From: Didymodactylos carnosus
Taxonomy: Eukaryota; Rotifera; Eurotatoria; Philodinida; Philodinidae
NCBI GenBank assembly: GCA_905250885.1
Contig: CAJNOQ010000837.1
Span: forward strand, 1 to 40,249
Direction of reading: 5' to 3'
DNA length: 40,249 nt
The translations under genes were made by a program, and so were the position numbers. The stretch's first letter is position 1; each line of letters starts with the position of its first letter. Below are positions 1 through 10,372 of the stretch, piece by piece. The notes under the pieces are model-generated. The model had not been told where the DNA came from. It worked only from the letters and a program-made list of their open reading frames with translations, and did no database searches.

Positions 1-144
1 CAACGCAACTACCTTTTTTCGTTATTTGTACAAACACAGACGCTTCCAAATGTGCTGACTAGATGGAGTTTTTTCCGCTGCATCTCTAAGTGTATTTGGA
101 AGCGTCTGTGTTTGTACAAATAACGAAAAAAGGTAGTTGCGTTG
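1..144. repeat. Perfect 51-bp inverted repeat (hairpin), 42-bp loop
   Basis: Bases 1-51 are the exact reverse complement of 94-144, with a 42-base spacer at 52-93. The outer ends read caacgcaact...agttgcgttg. The left arm begins at base 1 of the window, so the element may continue outside it. Perfect arms suggest a recent foldback or MITE insertion, or an active palindrome. No coding content is seen. Confidence 0.9.
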
Positions 145-1334
145 AAAAATCGAATGTTTCTCATTCGTTTAAAAAATGAGTTTTTTTAACATTTTTCGAG
201 ATTTTTGTAAGTATTTTTTTGGAATCTTTGGTTTCGGAAAAGTGACTTAACAACTTTTCAACGCTCACAGGTTTGTAGTGCTCGACGAGCTCTATCGAAC
301 TATGTAAAGATGTTGAAGAAAAAATGTTTATTCTGCATTGGAATGATTGGCGTCTTATCTTTCTACCCCAAAAAAGTGTACAATTTCTAAAACTTTCTTA
401 AGTTCGACACTAAAATACTTTGATAAAACTTACTATTTAGCATCAATAAATCTCGTTTTCGACGGGCTTTCATCTGGTATAAAATTCATTACTTACCCTA
501 TTCGCAATTATAGCGTTACCCCCCTGGAAAAACATTTTTACGCACCCTGTACTTTGCAAAAGTCTGAGGTGTTGTAGACAGTGGCGTGTTCTGAGAAGAT
601 ACGAAAAATATTGTAGAAAAGATCTAAAAATCCACCTGAGGAGGCGCATACTCTGTGTTCTAAAAGCAGACTCGTCTAAGTCACTTCTTTAAGTGGAACT
701 TGTGGCTGATTTCACGGTATGAGATCCTCCTTAGGAAAAAAACAATATTAGTTGCTTGACGACGGCTTTTGGTGTAAAAACAAAGACTAAGAAGGACAAG
801 ATTGTTATGAAAGTTTTCCACACAGTAAAGTAATTTTGTTTTAATAGTATGCATCTTTTTAAATGTATTTCTTTAAATTAAAGTATGGATTTACAATGAA
901 TAATGAAAATCAAGTTTTATATAAGGTAGTATTTCTGTGTGTTTGCATCAGAATCGAAATTAAACTGAGCGTGAATATACACTGAAGAATGTGTGTCTAA
1001 TAATGTTCATCTCTTCGTATATATAAGTAAATTTATTCTACTTTTTTCCGAAAGACTCTTATAGTTGTCGAGGTTTTCAGGGCATCCATTATAAACTCCT
1101 CATTATGTATACCTTTATTGATAAATCTATTACATGAAAATAAATACATGGCAGGAAGCAAAGCAATGTTGGCTGGTGTCTGCACTAAAAGAAAGTTTTT
1201 AGAGACTGAGTTGTTTCAGGTTGTAGTAATTAAATGTTGATTTTCCAGCGAATGACACTGTTGTTTTTCCAATAATAATTACCAGCGTTTGATGTAAACA
1301 GAGGAACATCTAATCCAAGAGACTCTTGAACCAT
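145..1334. other. Non-coding, no gene recognised
   Basis: I see only short chance reading frames in this AT-rich stretch. A CACCCTGTACT-like string near 543 resembles the termini of other small elements in the window (29566 and 37713). The part next to 1335 is presumably the 3' flank of the minus-strand gene. Confidence 0.5.
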
Positions 1335-2969
1335 TTAATTATCAATTTCATCATCTGTATGAAGTGTTTCACGTTCAAAGCCTCTATAAACCGTGTTACA
1401 TATACTAGCATCCAGTTTGCCCGAAAACTCTTGCATTGTAATTAAATTTGCTGGCGGTGCTGTAGATTGTTTTTTATCATTTTGACGTTTCAAATTCTTC
1501 AACGATTCTGCAGAAGGTTTGTCAGAAAAACATTTTTTTACATGCTGTTTAATAGTTGATAACAGACGATGTTGTTTTGGTAGTGAACGAACATTTGTCG
1601 TTGATGTGACTACTACATTTTGATATTGATTTTTTGATTGTGGTAATTCTTCGACAAATAGTTGTTGCATCGATGTCTGGTATTGTGAAAATGAATCGAC
1701 TGATTGCTCACACAAGAAACGATCGTCATTTTTATTTTCAATTGGTGAGAATTTATAGAGAGTAGCTGAAACACGTTTGAGACCTGATTTTTCTAAATTA
1801 AATGTACTAGTACACAGCTGTTTTTCTTTCTGTTGTTGAACAGAACGCGATTGAAATACTATGTTATTATTCGATTTTGTACTCTTTTGTTTTGCGAACA
1901 TTTGATTTGTATTTTTTTTTATTGTATTTGGTATATAACGTCTAGTCTTATCGTTTTCTGTCGTACGAAGAAGACTGTCGACACTTCGAGCACGAGAATT
2001 TGTACAATATAGAGGAGTGGTATGTCGACTAGGATTATTATTTTCTGTTTCATCTGAAATAGGTGACGAACCATTTCCAGAATCATGAATATCGTTATTA
2101 CTCACAGTTGTTGGTTGTTCATATGAAACCAGAGAAAGACCATCTGTCGTTGACAATGTTTCGCGTGAAACTGATCTCGTTGTTGTTGGTCGTTCGATTG
2201 TATTTTTTAACAACTTGTTGAAACATTCGTTTAACTCACTATCAAGCAAGACCATGTTTTGATCGCTTGTAGAAGATGTTTGCGATAATGTGGGTGGACT
2301 GCCATCACTATTATTCACTAAACTAGATGATGAGCAGTTCATTTGAAACATAGAAAATGTTAGGTCATTGAAGCGTTCGTTGAAATATTCAAATTGAGGA
2401 GCTTTATTGATTTCATGTGGATAATCAATGATACATTCATTTGATAAATTTGATATATTCATATCGTTGCTTTTATTCAAGACAGTGTTTTGATTACTTC
2501 GGTAAATATACTTGTCCTGCTCTGGGTAAGTCTTTATCACAGATGGCTCTAATATCTTCAGTATAGTATCACATTTTAATGCATCTAATGACAAATCATC
2601 ATCCGAATAAAATAGTTTCCGTATCGTTGGCTCGGTACGTTTTGGTGTAACAAGCGTATTAAACTTATATTTTTGTGACATATCTATTGAAGATTCAACT
2701 GCTCTACGAATATTAGACGGGGCGTCCGTTGGTAAGACATCGTTCTTACGTTTAGTTAGACGAGGCCTTGATCGCTGTGGTGACGGTGACAGAGGAGCAA
2801 AGAACGGTAGAGATGGTGTTTTTGTTCGAACATCGGTATTTTGATTAACACTAACAAATACTGGTTGCACTACTATTTTACCATCTTCCTTTATTGATTT
2901 TTTATCGCGTTTAGTCATTGGCAAAAGCCATTTCGTAGGAAATTTGAACTTTTTCTTTTTTTCATGCAT
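1335..2969 (-). CDS. Uncharacterised 544-aa Ser/Thr/Asn-rich disordered protein, single exon
   Basis: An open frame of 544 codons starts at an ATG (MHEKKKKFKF) and ends in HTDDEIDN and a TAA. It is by far the longest uninterrupted frame in the window, so it is very likely a real exon. The protein has a basic N-terminus (KKKKFKFPTKW), Pro/Ser-rich stretches (SPSPQRSRPR), acidic patches (YSDDDLSLD), and poly-Ser and poly-Asn runs. It has no signal peptide, membrane segment or cysteine-rich domain, and I recognise no catalytic motif. The composition suggests an intrinsically disordered scaffold or regulatory protein. Just upstream of the ATG the antisense strand reads TTTTTGTAG, a good acceptor, so a 5' untranslated exon may exist. 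An unbroken 1.6-kb frame is unusual here, because the neighbouring genes are cut into exons mostly of 50-230 nt. I cannot assign a family. Confidence 0.75.
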   Translation of the reverse strand: MHEKKKKFKFPTKWLLPMTKRDKKSIKEDGKIVVQPVFVSVNQNTDVRTKTPSLPFFAPLSPSPQRSRPRLTKRKNDVLPTDAPSNIRRAVESSIDMSQKYKFNTLVTPKRTEPTIRKLFYSDDDLSLDALKCDTILKILEPSVIKTYPEQDKYIYRSNQNTVLNKSNDMNISNLSNECIIDYPHEINKAPQFEYFNERFNDLTFSMFQMNCSSSSLVNNSDGSPPTLSQTSSTSDQNMVLLDSELNECFNKLLKNTIERPTTTRSVSRETLSTTDGLSLVSYEQPTTVSNNDIHDSGNGSSPISDETENNNPSRHTTPLYCTNSRARSVDSLLRTTENDKTRRYIPNTIKKNTNQMFAKQKSTKSNNNIVFQSRSVQQQKEKQLCTSTFNLEKSGLKRVSATLYKFSPIENKNDDRFLCEQSVDSFSQYQTSMQQLFVEELPQSKNQYQNVVVTSTTNVRSLPKQHRLLSTIKQHVKKCFSDKPSAESLKNLKRQNDKKQSTAPPANLITMQEFSGKLDASICNTVYRGFERETLHTDDEIDN

Positions 2970-3148
2970 GATTTCTACAAAAAGACAAACTTTAAAACGA
3001 TCAGTTTGATCATCCAGATTAAGCTAGTACTTATATTATTATAGCTCATAGCGTCACTATAGTCAAAGTCCATCTAGTATAATATAATAAGGTGAAACAG
3101 TAATATTTTAATTCAATCTCATTCATAGCTAGACAAATAGATAATATC
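2970..3148. other. 5' flank of the 544-aa gene
   Basis: This AT-rich sequence upstream of the minus-strand ORF contains no recognisable coding region. It probably holds the promoter or 5' UTR of that gene. Confidence 0.3.
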
Positions 3149-3780
3149 CTAGTCCCTTTTTTCTGGATAAATCCCTAGGGAATCACCCAACGGATTCCCC
3201 AAGGAGTTGTAAGGGAGTTTAGCCCCTGGGGATTTCTCAGAGAGTTCCCACAAACGAATAAATGCTGAATTAGACTCCTATGCTCAATTTTAAGCGTAAT
3301 TTAGCATTTTTTATCGATTTTTTTTATCAAATTGAAATTTACTTTATATAAGAAAAACGATCACGTTCTTTCCAAAATTCTTTCTAACCTGAGCCACCTA
3401 ATGAACGAGTCACCCAGCTTAAAAGTTAACTCACATTGAAACGACTAGTTAACGCCGACGAGTCTCAGGCGGAAGCAGCTACACTTATCTAAAAAAGAAA
3501 GAAATTAATCTAAAAGAAAGAGATGTTCCTATTCAAATTTTCACGTTTTATATACACCTACAGACGCAAAACAAAACGGTGAATATGTTGTACATTCTCC
3601 CTAAGAGATACCTATAGAGCCACTAGGGACTTCAATATTTTTGCTCACTCACTGAAAATCAGGGAGTCACCAGGGATTTTACAGAGGATTCCTGAGAACT
3701 CACTAGGGATTTCACGCTATTTCGGGGACTCATCGGGAACTCACCAGAGATCGCACGTTTTATCAGGGAAAGTGGACTAG
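3149..3780. mobile_element. 632-bp inverted-repeat element with candidate 5-bp target duplication
   Basis: The left end (ctagtccctttttt...) and the right end (...agtggactag) are imperfect inverted repeats of about 22 bp, the right one from about 3759. The pentamer ATATC occurs immediately outside both ends (3144-3148 and 3781-3785), which fits a target-site duplication. Subterminal regions contain repeated motifs such as aatccctagggaatcacc and gggagtcaccagggatt. No transposase frame is visible, so this would be a non-autonomous DNA element. Confidence 0.55.
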
Positions 3781-4263
3781 ATATCGTTTTATACGAATTA
3801 TTTTTAACTGAAACAAACATATCTTTCGATCTGCTGTCATTTGGACATTTAATATCAAGTAATTACGTTTATTTAATTATTCAAATTCTGACACTTACAG
3901 AAAGTTAATCTCATCTCGTTATTTTTTATTATTTTAATATGTTTTTTCTTCATACACATACATACATATATTTAAATTATTAAATAATTGTTGTTCGAAA
4001 AAAAAATAATGTAACGCAATTTTGACAGGTTAATACTTGTAAAAAGAACTCAAAACATAATCGTTTTAACCATTTCGTTTTTAAAGCTACAAACAAAACA
4101 AACAAAATGAGTGAAAAATAATAAAAAGTAATAATCCAGTTTTATTATTTAAAGAGAAAAAAAACACGTATCTAGACTACTAATCATGAGATCGATTAAC
4201 TTGTTAGTCTAATACGTTGCCCATCTTGTATAGAATATAATCTCTGTGAAAAACTCTTGAAGT

Positions 4264-4598
4264 AGTCTGTAAACTGATAAAAAAAGATCTCATTACTCTG
4301 TTATATTGCAAAAATGCAATTGATTCGATGACGCTTCTGCACTACACACATATCAGGATTTCGGAAGTTTATGTCCTTTGTTAAGTTCTTATCACGTTTA
4401 GTGAGATATCAGCAAAATCAGCGCTCTCTAGAGTGTAGCACACTAAATGCCTCAATAATTGCAACAAAGAACTTGCAAGAAGGAGATAAAATTCAAAAAT
4501 CCTGATATGTATCTAAATTTCTGTAAAACTTTTATCCAAACAATTGTGTTTCTGCAATATAACAAAATTGCACGAGAGACTTTTGTCAGTCTACAGCC
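4264..4598. repeat. Imperfect foldback element (about 335 bp)
   Basis: The left half (gttatattgcaaaaatgcaattg, atatcaggattt, aagttcttatc) reappears in reverse complement in the right half (caattgtgtttctgcaatataac, aaatcctgatat, aagaacttgcaag). The arms are diverged and contain small indels. There is no reading frame of note, which is typical of an old foldback or MITE. Confidence 0.6.
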
Positions 4599-5470
4599 AA
4601 ATAAGAACACATTTTTCTGACAGATTTACCATATTTTGCTTAATACATGTTACTATTAGCGTTTACAAGATATAATGGTACTAAACAATGTATTCGTGAG
4701 CTTGGAATACTAACAAAATATTGAAAACACATCTCTGCGTTATAGAAATCATTGAATTAGTAAATCTATAGTCTGACTGTTCTTTTTCTTTCTTTATCCT
4801 CATACTTCTTATAGAATAATAAAATTTTCTCACAAGTATTTTTTAAAAAAACATCATGTTGAACCGAATAAAATTCATTTGATTATTTGATTTTTATTAC
4901 AAAAAATAACAAAGCTCAAAATGTTATGAATTTGAAGGAGAAAAAATGGTCACTTCACAAAGTTAACTAACATAAAGCTTTTTTTGATCTTAATCAAAAT
5001 TTAAATTATATAATGTTAGTGAACTTTTTCAATAAGAATAAAATATTGTACAAATGAGAGAAACAATTTATAGAAAAAATATTTCATCGTGTAAAATAAC
5101 ATTAAAGTAGATTGTAGGATTGTAGGAAAAAGCGATAATTTTGGCGAGAAAAAATATTTGTCTCACGAGACTAAGTTTTAACAGATACTCATTGATAAGA
5201 ATTACTGTCTTAATGAGTTTGATATGGATGTGAAGTACTAACATTGATGATAGTCAAATGATGATCAAAACGAAACTGATCTATCGTTAAGACATTAACA
5301 AATGCAATGATAATATATTTACATGGTTTTCTTCGTTCATGAAAGAGTGCACATTTTTTATTAAAAAAATATCATTGTTCTGTCAAAATTATTTGATCTT
5401 TTTCTTAGAAATAAATAAATTGGAATTATCAAAATATGTCCCAAATAATTAGGTAAACAGTTGTCTGGAA

Positions 5471-5659
5471 CAGGATTCCCGATCAGGGAGGAGGCCAGCT
5501 TAGGAACGGAAGGGGCTAAAAATTTTGCTTGGCAGAAAGTAGCTGGCGAAAAAAAGTTTTCGAAATTTTTTGCAGAAAGTTGCTGGTAGAAAAACGTCAA
5601 AAATTTTGCCAGAAAGTTCAAAAAAATTTCCAGTGGGGCTTCCCTGATCGGGAACTCTA
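5471..5659. mobile_element. hAT-like MITE, 189 bp, with 8-bp target-site duplication
   Basis: Perfect 14-bp inverted repeats TTCCCGATCAGGGA (5476-5489) and TCCCTGATCGGGAA (5641-5654) lie inside imperfect outer ends that begin CAGGA on one side and TAGAG on the other. The octamer GTCTGGAA directly precedes (5463-5470) and follows (5660-5667) the element. An 8-bp duplication with CAG/TAG-type ends is the signature of hAT transposons. The interior has repeated GAAAGT(T/A)GCTGG-like blocks and no transposase. Confidence 0.8.
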
Positions 5660-6111
5660 GTCTGGAATTAGTGTTCATTAATATACATACAGTTTTATTG
5701 CTAGTGTTTGATTGATATATTCAGGAAAAAATACAAAACTAAATAAAATATTTATAGCATTTGAGAGACACACGTATTGTTAAAACTCGAGAATTTTTGA
5801 ACATTGAGATGGTCAATAGTCAAATAATAATATTGGTATACAACATGTGAAAAGTGAATTAACCATGATTCCTCTCAATATATCTGAATTGACAAAAATA
5901 TATTTATATAAAGCACAGTAGAATGAAATTCCGATGTGTCTAACATTTATTGAAAAGTATCAATCACTCATGATGAATGTAGTCTCTAATCAACTCATAA
6001 TTCTAATTGAAATCTAATAATAAATGATATTGAACATGTTCAACATTATCGCTGTTACTAATACACTTGTGAATATCTTACTAATAAAATTAGCTAACTA
6101 TAGATGCCAAT

Positions 6112-6117
6112 TTTATT
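6112..6117 (-). promoter_or_regulatory. Candidate polyadenylation signal of NSA2
   Basis: AATAAA on the minus strand, about 53 nt beyond the NSA2 stop codon. This is a plausible position for 3'-end formation. Confidence 0.5.
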
Positions 6118-6169
6118 TGGATATTAAACAATATAACAAACAAGAAATACAATACAACAAAAAACAAGA

Positions 6170-7731
6170 TCAGACAAGAAGAACGGCATTGATACATCCA
6201 TCGTTTTCTGGATGATTTGTTACTTGCGCATACTTCCCTTTAAAAATAAAGAAGAAAGAGATAAAATATCAGAGAATATAGAGAAAGATCTTCTATTTTA
6301 CCCCATACAACTTTGCCTCCTTGTGTCACCAATCCTTAAAGAAGAACATTCAACAACGTTCATCAGAAAGACTCATGAAGTTATAACAACATACCTAACT
6401 CACTAACATTCACCTAAAAGTAAAAATATGTAAATATAATAATAATAATAATAATAATAGTTTAGTCTTAGAGCTGGGCAAGTCAACAGGAATAAATTTT
6501 AATTTATTGTGATTATAGCCTGAAAACAACATTTGAGGAACTCGAAGTGAAAATTAAATAGAAAACTGAATTCAAACAATAACTTGTTCCTAAACTTAGA
6601 CTAATTTATAATGTGTCTTACTCAGCTCTAGTTACTATTCAGTGTGATATATTTACCTCTAATACTGTTCCTTTTGTAATTACACCCAGTGATGTATATA
6701 ATGGTGAACTAGGATTCTTTTTAACGCCTAAAATAGGCAATTGAAATGTGGCTTTTAATTCTGGATGTGTAACATGAGCTTTTGTAAATCGTAATGCCTA
6801 AAATAAAAAACAAACATATTTGTAATCAAACAGTAACCTTCCATAACTCAACCTACCATCGGTCGGATAAAACGCTCATATTTTGGTGGTTTTCTTGTAA
6901 ATGCTTCACCGACAAAACAAGGTTTTGTCACTAATCTTTTCCACGCTTTCTCTATTAAGTTAAGAATAATTGAATTTACCTAGCCAAATTGATTAGTTTT
7001 GTACTTACTTTTTCGTTTTCCTGATTGTACAACACGAAATACTTCAGCTTCACTCATGGCTTTCACTTTTGGTATTGGAACATCCCATTTACCCTTTAAA
7101 CAATGATCAATCATGAACTCCAAACCGATGCAGATCTGATGAAGAACAATCATTGCTATTTACCGCTTTCTCTTTTCGTTTTTGTTTGATTGAGTTTGAT
7201 AATACTTTGGAACGTGTTTCTGTTTCACGATCGAGTAAATAAGTAGGCAATGCACCTTCAGGCACTTCTTGCCGTTGTTTTGTTTCCTTTTCTTCATGAC
7301 TTTTGATTCTGAAGTCGAAGATCAATAGTTAATAAACGAAAAATACAAAGAAACTAACTACTCACGTTTTTTTCATTTGAATTTTCTCATTATGCCGACG
7401 TTTATTGTACAATTTAGCCCTAAAAGAATAAAAATTAAAATATCAATTTTGGATAATCATGGTGAAAAAACAACACCAACTTAATGCCTCGTAAAGTTTG
7501 AGCTTTCTTGGAGAGAACATGCGGTAAACGACCTTCTTTTTTCTTTCTAAAAACGAAAACAGATAGTTTATAACTAGTACTTTTACCTTGGTATTGACTT
7601 ACAATTTTTCAAAATGATTGAAACGATAACCGTGACGTTTTCGATGAAGTTCAATATGTTCGTTTTGAGGCTAAAGAAACGCAGATATACAGTGGAGAAA
7701 ACAGATGGAAAAAAATATTACAACTAACCAT
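6170..7731 (-). CDS. NSA2: Ribosome biogenesis protein NSA2, 11 exons, about 258 aa
   Basis: NSA2 is a nucleolar assembly factor of pre-60S ribosomal particles. CDS exons on the minus strand: 7729-7731, 7603-7670, 7481-7546, 7366-7419, 7164-7308, 7009-7093, 6857-6951, 6657-6797, 6395-6413, 6302-6334, 6170-6237. They sum to 777 nt with every phase closing, giving 258 aa against about 260 in human. The product follows the family end to end: [17 protein letters not shown] at the N-terminus, [74 protein letters not shown], and the C-terminus [14 protein letters not shown]. All introns are GT-AG. Exon 1 contributes only the ATG, which is followed at once by a GTTAGT donor. Exon 9 is just 19 nt. 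The basic coiled N-terminal half and the S8e-like C-terminal part are as in other eukaryotes. A conserved single-copy housekeeping gene. Confidence 0.97.
6437..6460. repeat. (AAT)n microsatellite
   Basis: A run of about eight AAT/TAA units lies inside the intron between NSA2 exons 8 and 9 on the opposite strand. Confidence 0.8.
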
Positions 7732-8033
7732 AATTAGATATAGTACAATCTAAAATGAAGACAGAGAGACATAGTACATTCAACAAACAAACGAAATATT
7801 CACAGTTTTTGAAGATAAAAAGAAGATAGAAATTACAGAGATACGACTTTTTTTACATGTGAGCATAAAGTCCATAAAATTCGGAAAAGTTTCTAGACTT
7901 GTGCCTTGCTTTTGTTTTTCCTGTCGATTGCTGATTTTGTAAGGTGCCAGTAGTTCAAAAACTCAGTGAAATTTTTGTTCGCGGTTATTTGACGTGGTTG
8001 GATGAAGAATATGTGATTTTAGTCTTTCAAAAA
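7732..8033. other. 5' flank of NSA2, no gene seen
   Basis: AT-rich sequence just upstream of the NSA2 start codon. It should hold the NSA2 promoter and 5' UTR. No canonical TATA box or other element could be singled out. Confidence 0.3.
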
Positions 8034-8738
8034 ATTCAAAAAACTTGAAGGGTGTAGAATCTCGAAAAACGCCTAATTTTTAAACAACTGAAAACCGTCT
8101 TTTGAAATTACTCAAGTCTACCTTTATCACTAAAATTTTGGCGCCAAGGCTAAACGCTCAAAGGTGGATTTTTCATTTTATAAAAAAGGTTGAGAACCAT
8201 CTAAATCGATACAGAATTTAATTCTGCACAAAAGAGACCTCTCCGAGGTTTTCAGGATCTTTCCCATATAACTATTAGGGTTTGAGACCGACACTACTAC
8301 TTTTTTCTGTTCGCAGCAGTGTTTTAAAACCTTCCAAATGTCCTAGAAACATCGATTTTGGCCAAAACCACTCAGCTTTTGGTAAAACCGGAATATCTCA
8401 GCAGCAAAACAAAATTTCGAAAAAAGCTTCCCGTACTTTTGAAGCTCACACTTTGGCAGTTACGACGAAATGCAAATGGGAGCTATGTGTCTCAAGAGGA
8501 AAAATTAGATAGGTTTACAAAATGAAAAATCAACCTTTGAGCGCTTAGTCTTGACGCCAAAATTTTAGTGATGAAACTGGACTTGATTAATTTCAAAAGA
8601 CGGTTTTCAGACTCAGTTTTACACGCCGAATAAGAAACTGCTGGTTTTAAACCTAAAGACAGTGCTCAGAAAATGAAGTTGTTTGAAAATTAGGCATTTT
8701 TCGAGATTCTACATCCTTCAAGTTTTTTTGATGTCAAA
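8034..8738. repeat. Large foldback element, arms of about 150 bp
   Basis: 8034-8182 pairs with the reverse complement of 8517-8735. Matching blocks include cttgaagg(a/g)tgtagaatctcg, aaaaccgtcttttgaaatta, cactaaaattttggcg and cgctcaaaggt. The right arm carries an extra block of roughly 70 nt around 8614-8680 that the left arm lacks. The central part is unrelated to the arms and contains no convincing gene, so this looks like a non-autonomous foldback transposon with one arm enlarged. Confidence 0.75.
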
Positions 8739-10372
8739 AAATTTGATTATTGCATGCGCTGAATACAAAAAAGCAACCTTTTAGTAAATCTGCATGAACT
8801 TTATTTTTCCGGCCGTGTTCAAAAAAACTTTCAAAAATCGACCGAGAGAGAGTAGCACGGAATTAATTAATCAATTTCGGTGTATTGTATCTGTATCTTA
8901 TTTGAATTTTTTACAAATCGCTCATTTTGAGAAATTGCACAAGAATAATCTGTGGAATGGTTAACAAAACCAGTCCTGGGTAATAGATGGCGTATGCTTC
9001 AAGTTTTATTGGTTTAACGCAAAATCAAATAAAAGTTCTGAGGTTTTTAAGTGAAGCGGCAACAGCGAACGACGTTGTTTTCTTTTAGCCCCAAATAGTA
9101 GCGCCAAGAGTTAGAGGAGCTTTTAGCACCTAAGTAGCTAAAAGGAAATATGAAAAATGCAGAGTAGGTCTAAAGATGGCTGCCGAAATGGTTAAATTAT
9201 ACATTTTAATTAGAATCATAGTTTCTTATGAGCATAGTAAAAAAACAAAAAAATGAGACTTTCAATGCATTAATTTTGTAATCAGAAGAATATACATAGC
9301 GACGTCTATGTATTTATTCTATTCGTCTAGCTATGTTACATTGCAAGTTCGCTATCTGATAAAGTTAAAGGAATGAATCGGACATCGTAGCAGCTAAAAA
9401 ATGATTGTACAGCACACAATCTTGTATACACTCTAAAAAAGCTCCGAAGCTTATAGGATGGGTATCGATTTTGGCGTTTGATCCTAGCAGAAACGGATAT
9501 CCATATCGTACAGTCCTGGGTGCCGTATCACAAAAAACTTAAGTCTGGCTTAAGTCAAAATTTCGACTTAAGAGCCATTGCACGGAAAGAACGACCGATT
9601 TCCTTATGTGGTGCTCAATCGATGTTCGAACCAGCGTTATCGATTAGGGGGTGGCATACCACCTCCTCGCTTGGATATAGTTACTCAAAAAATTTTGACT
9701 TACTCAAAGTTTTTAAGAAAATTAAATAGAGAAACTGTCTGCCGACATATGTGAATTCGACCTTCGCATATGGGCGAAATCGTATCTGCAAAATTGGAAA
9801 ATATTAATAATGATCGTAGTTTTGGGCTAAATTCTTCTGTGAAAAGTAAAAGTATTTGACTAAACACGAGTTTCACTGCACAGAACACGTGTTGTTCTAC
9901 TCAAATTTATAGCTTTGATCTGAAAAAGGTAGTTCACTAGAGGAGCAGGCCATCTCAAAGTTCAGAGAAAGTGAAAATGGAGCATTTTAAAAATTGAGTT
10001 TTTATGTCCGAAGGCACTTGTTATATAAATCGACATAGTCAGTCGTATACTACGCCACATGGACTATCTGGCACTAACTTGCGTTTTGGAGCATACTCAT
10101 AGATGGATTAACTGGAGCGGTCGGAAGGACCCCAGAAATGATGAAAAACGAACATCGCAAGATATAATCTTGTAGTATCTCAAATGAAAAAAACTAATAA
10201 CTATAAATAATTTAATGTTACTGCCATTGACAAACGTTGCACAATTATTTTTTTCTCAATTCTGAGCTTTTGTTGTTGAAGTAGGTGATCATTTCTTTGC
10301 TACGTATTGTGGATACAAGTGCTTCGGCAGCTGATGCATCACATTTGCAATACTTCGAAGAATGGCTTTTTC
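8739..10372. other. Non-coding, no gene recognised
   Basis: Only short frames occur. The longest, 9478-9729 (+), has no recognisable domain. A small near-palindrome around cttaag lies at 9539-9572. The sequence is otherwise featureless to my reading and may be degenerate repeat. Confidence 0.4.

Noticed and set aside
6024-6406. Two plus-strand frames overlapping the NSA2 3' exons
   Set aside because: They are antisense to verified NSA2 exons that encode [15 protein letters not shown] and [10 protein letters not shown].
9478-9729. 83-codon plus-strand frame in the repeat-rich intergenic region
   Set aside because: No domain, no splice context and it starts in unremarkable sequence; possibly part of an old repeat.
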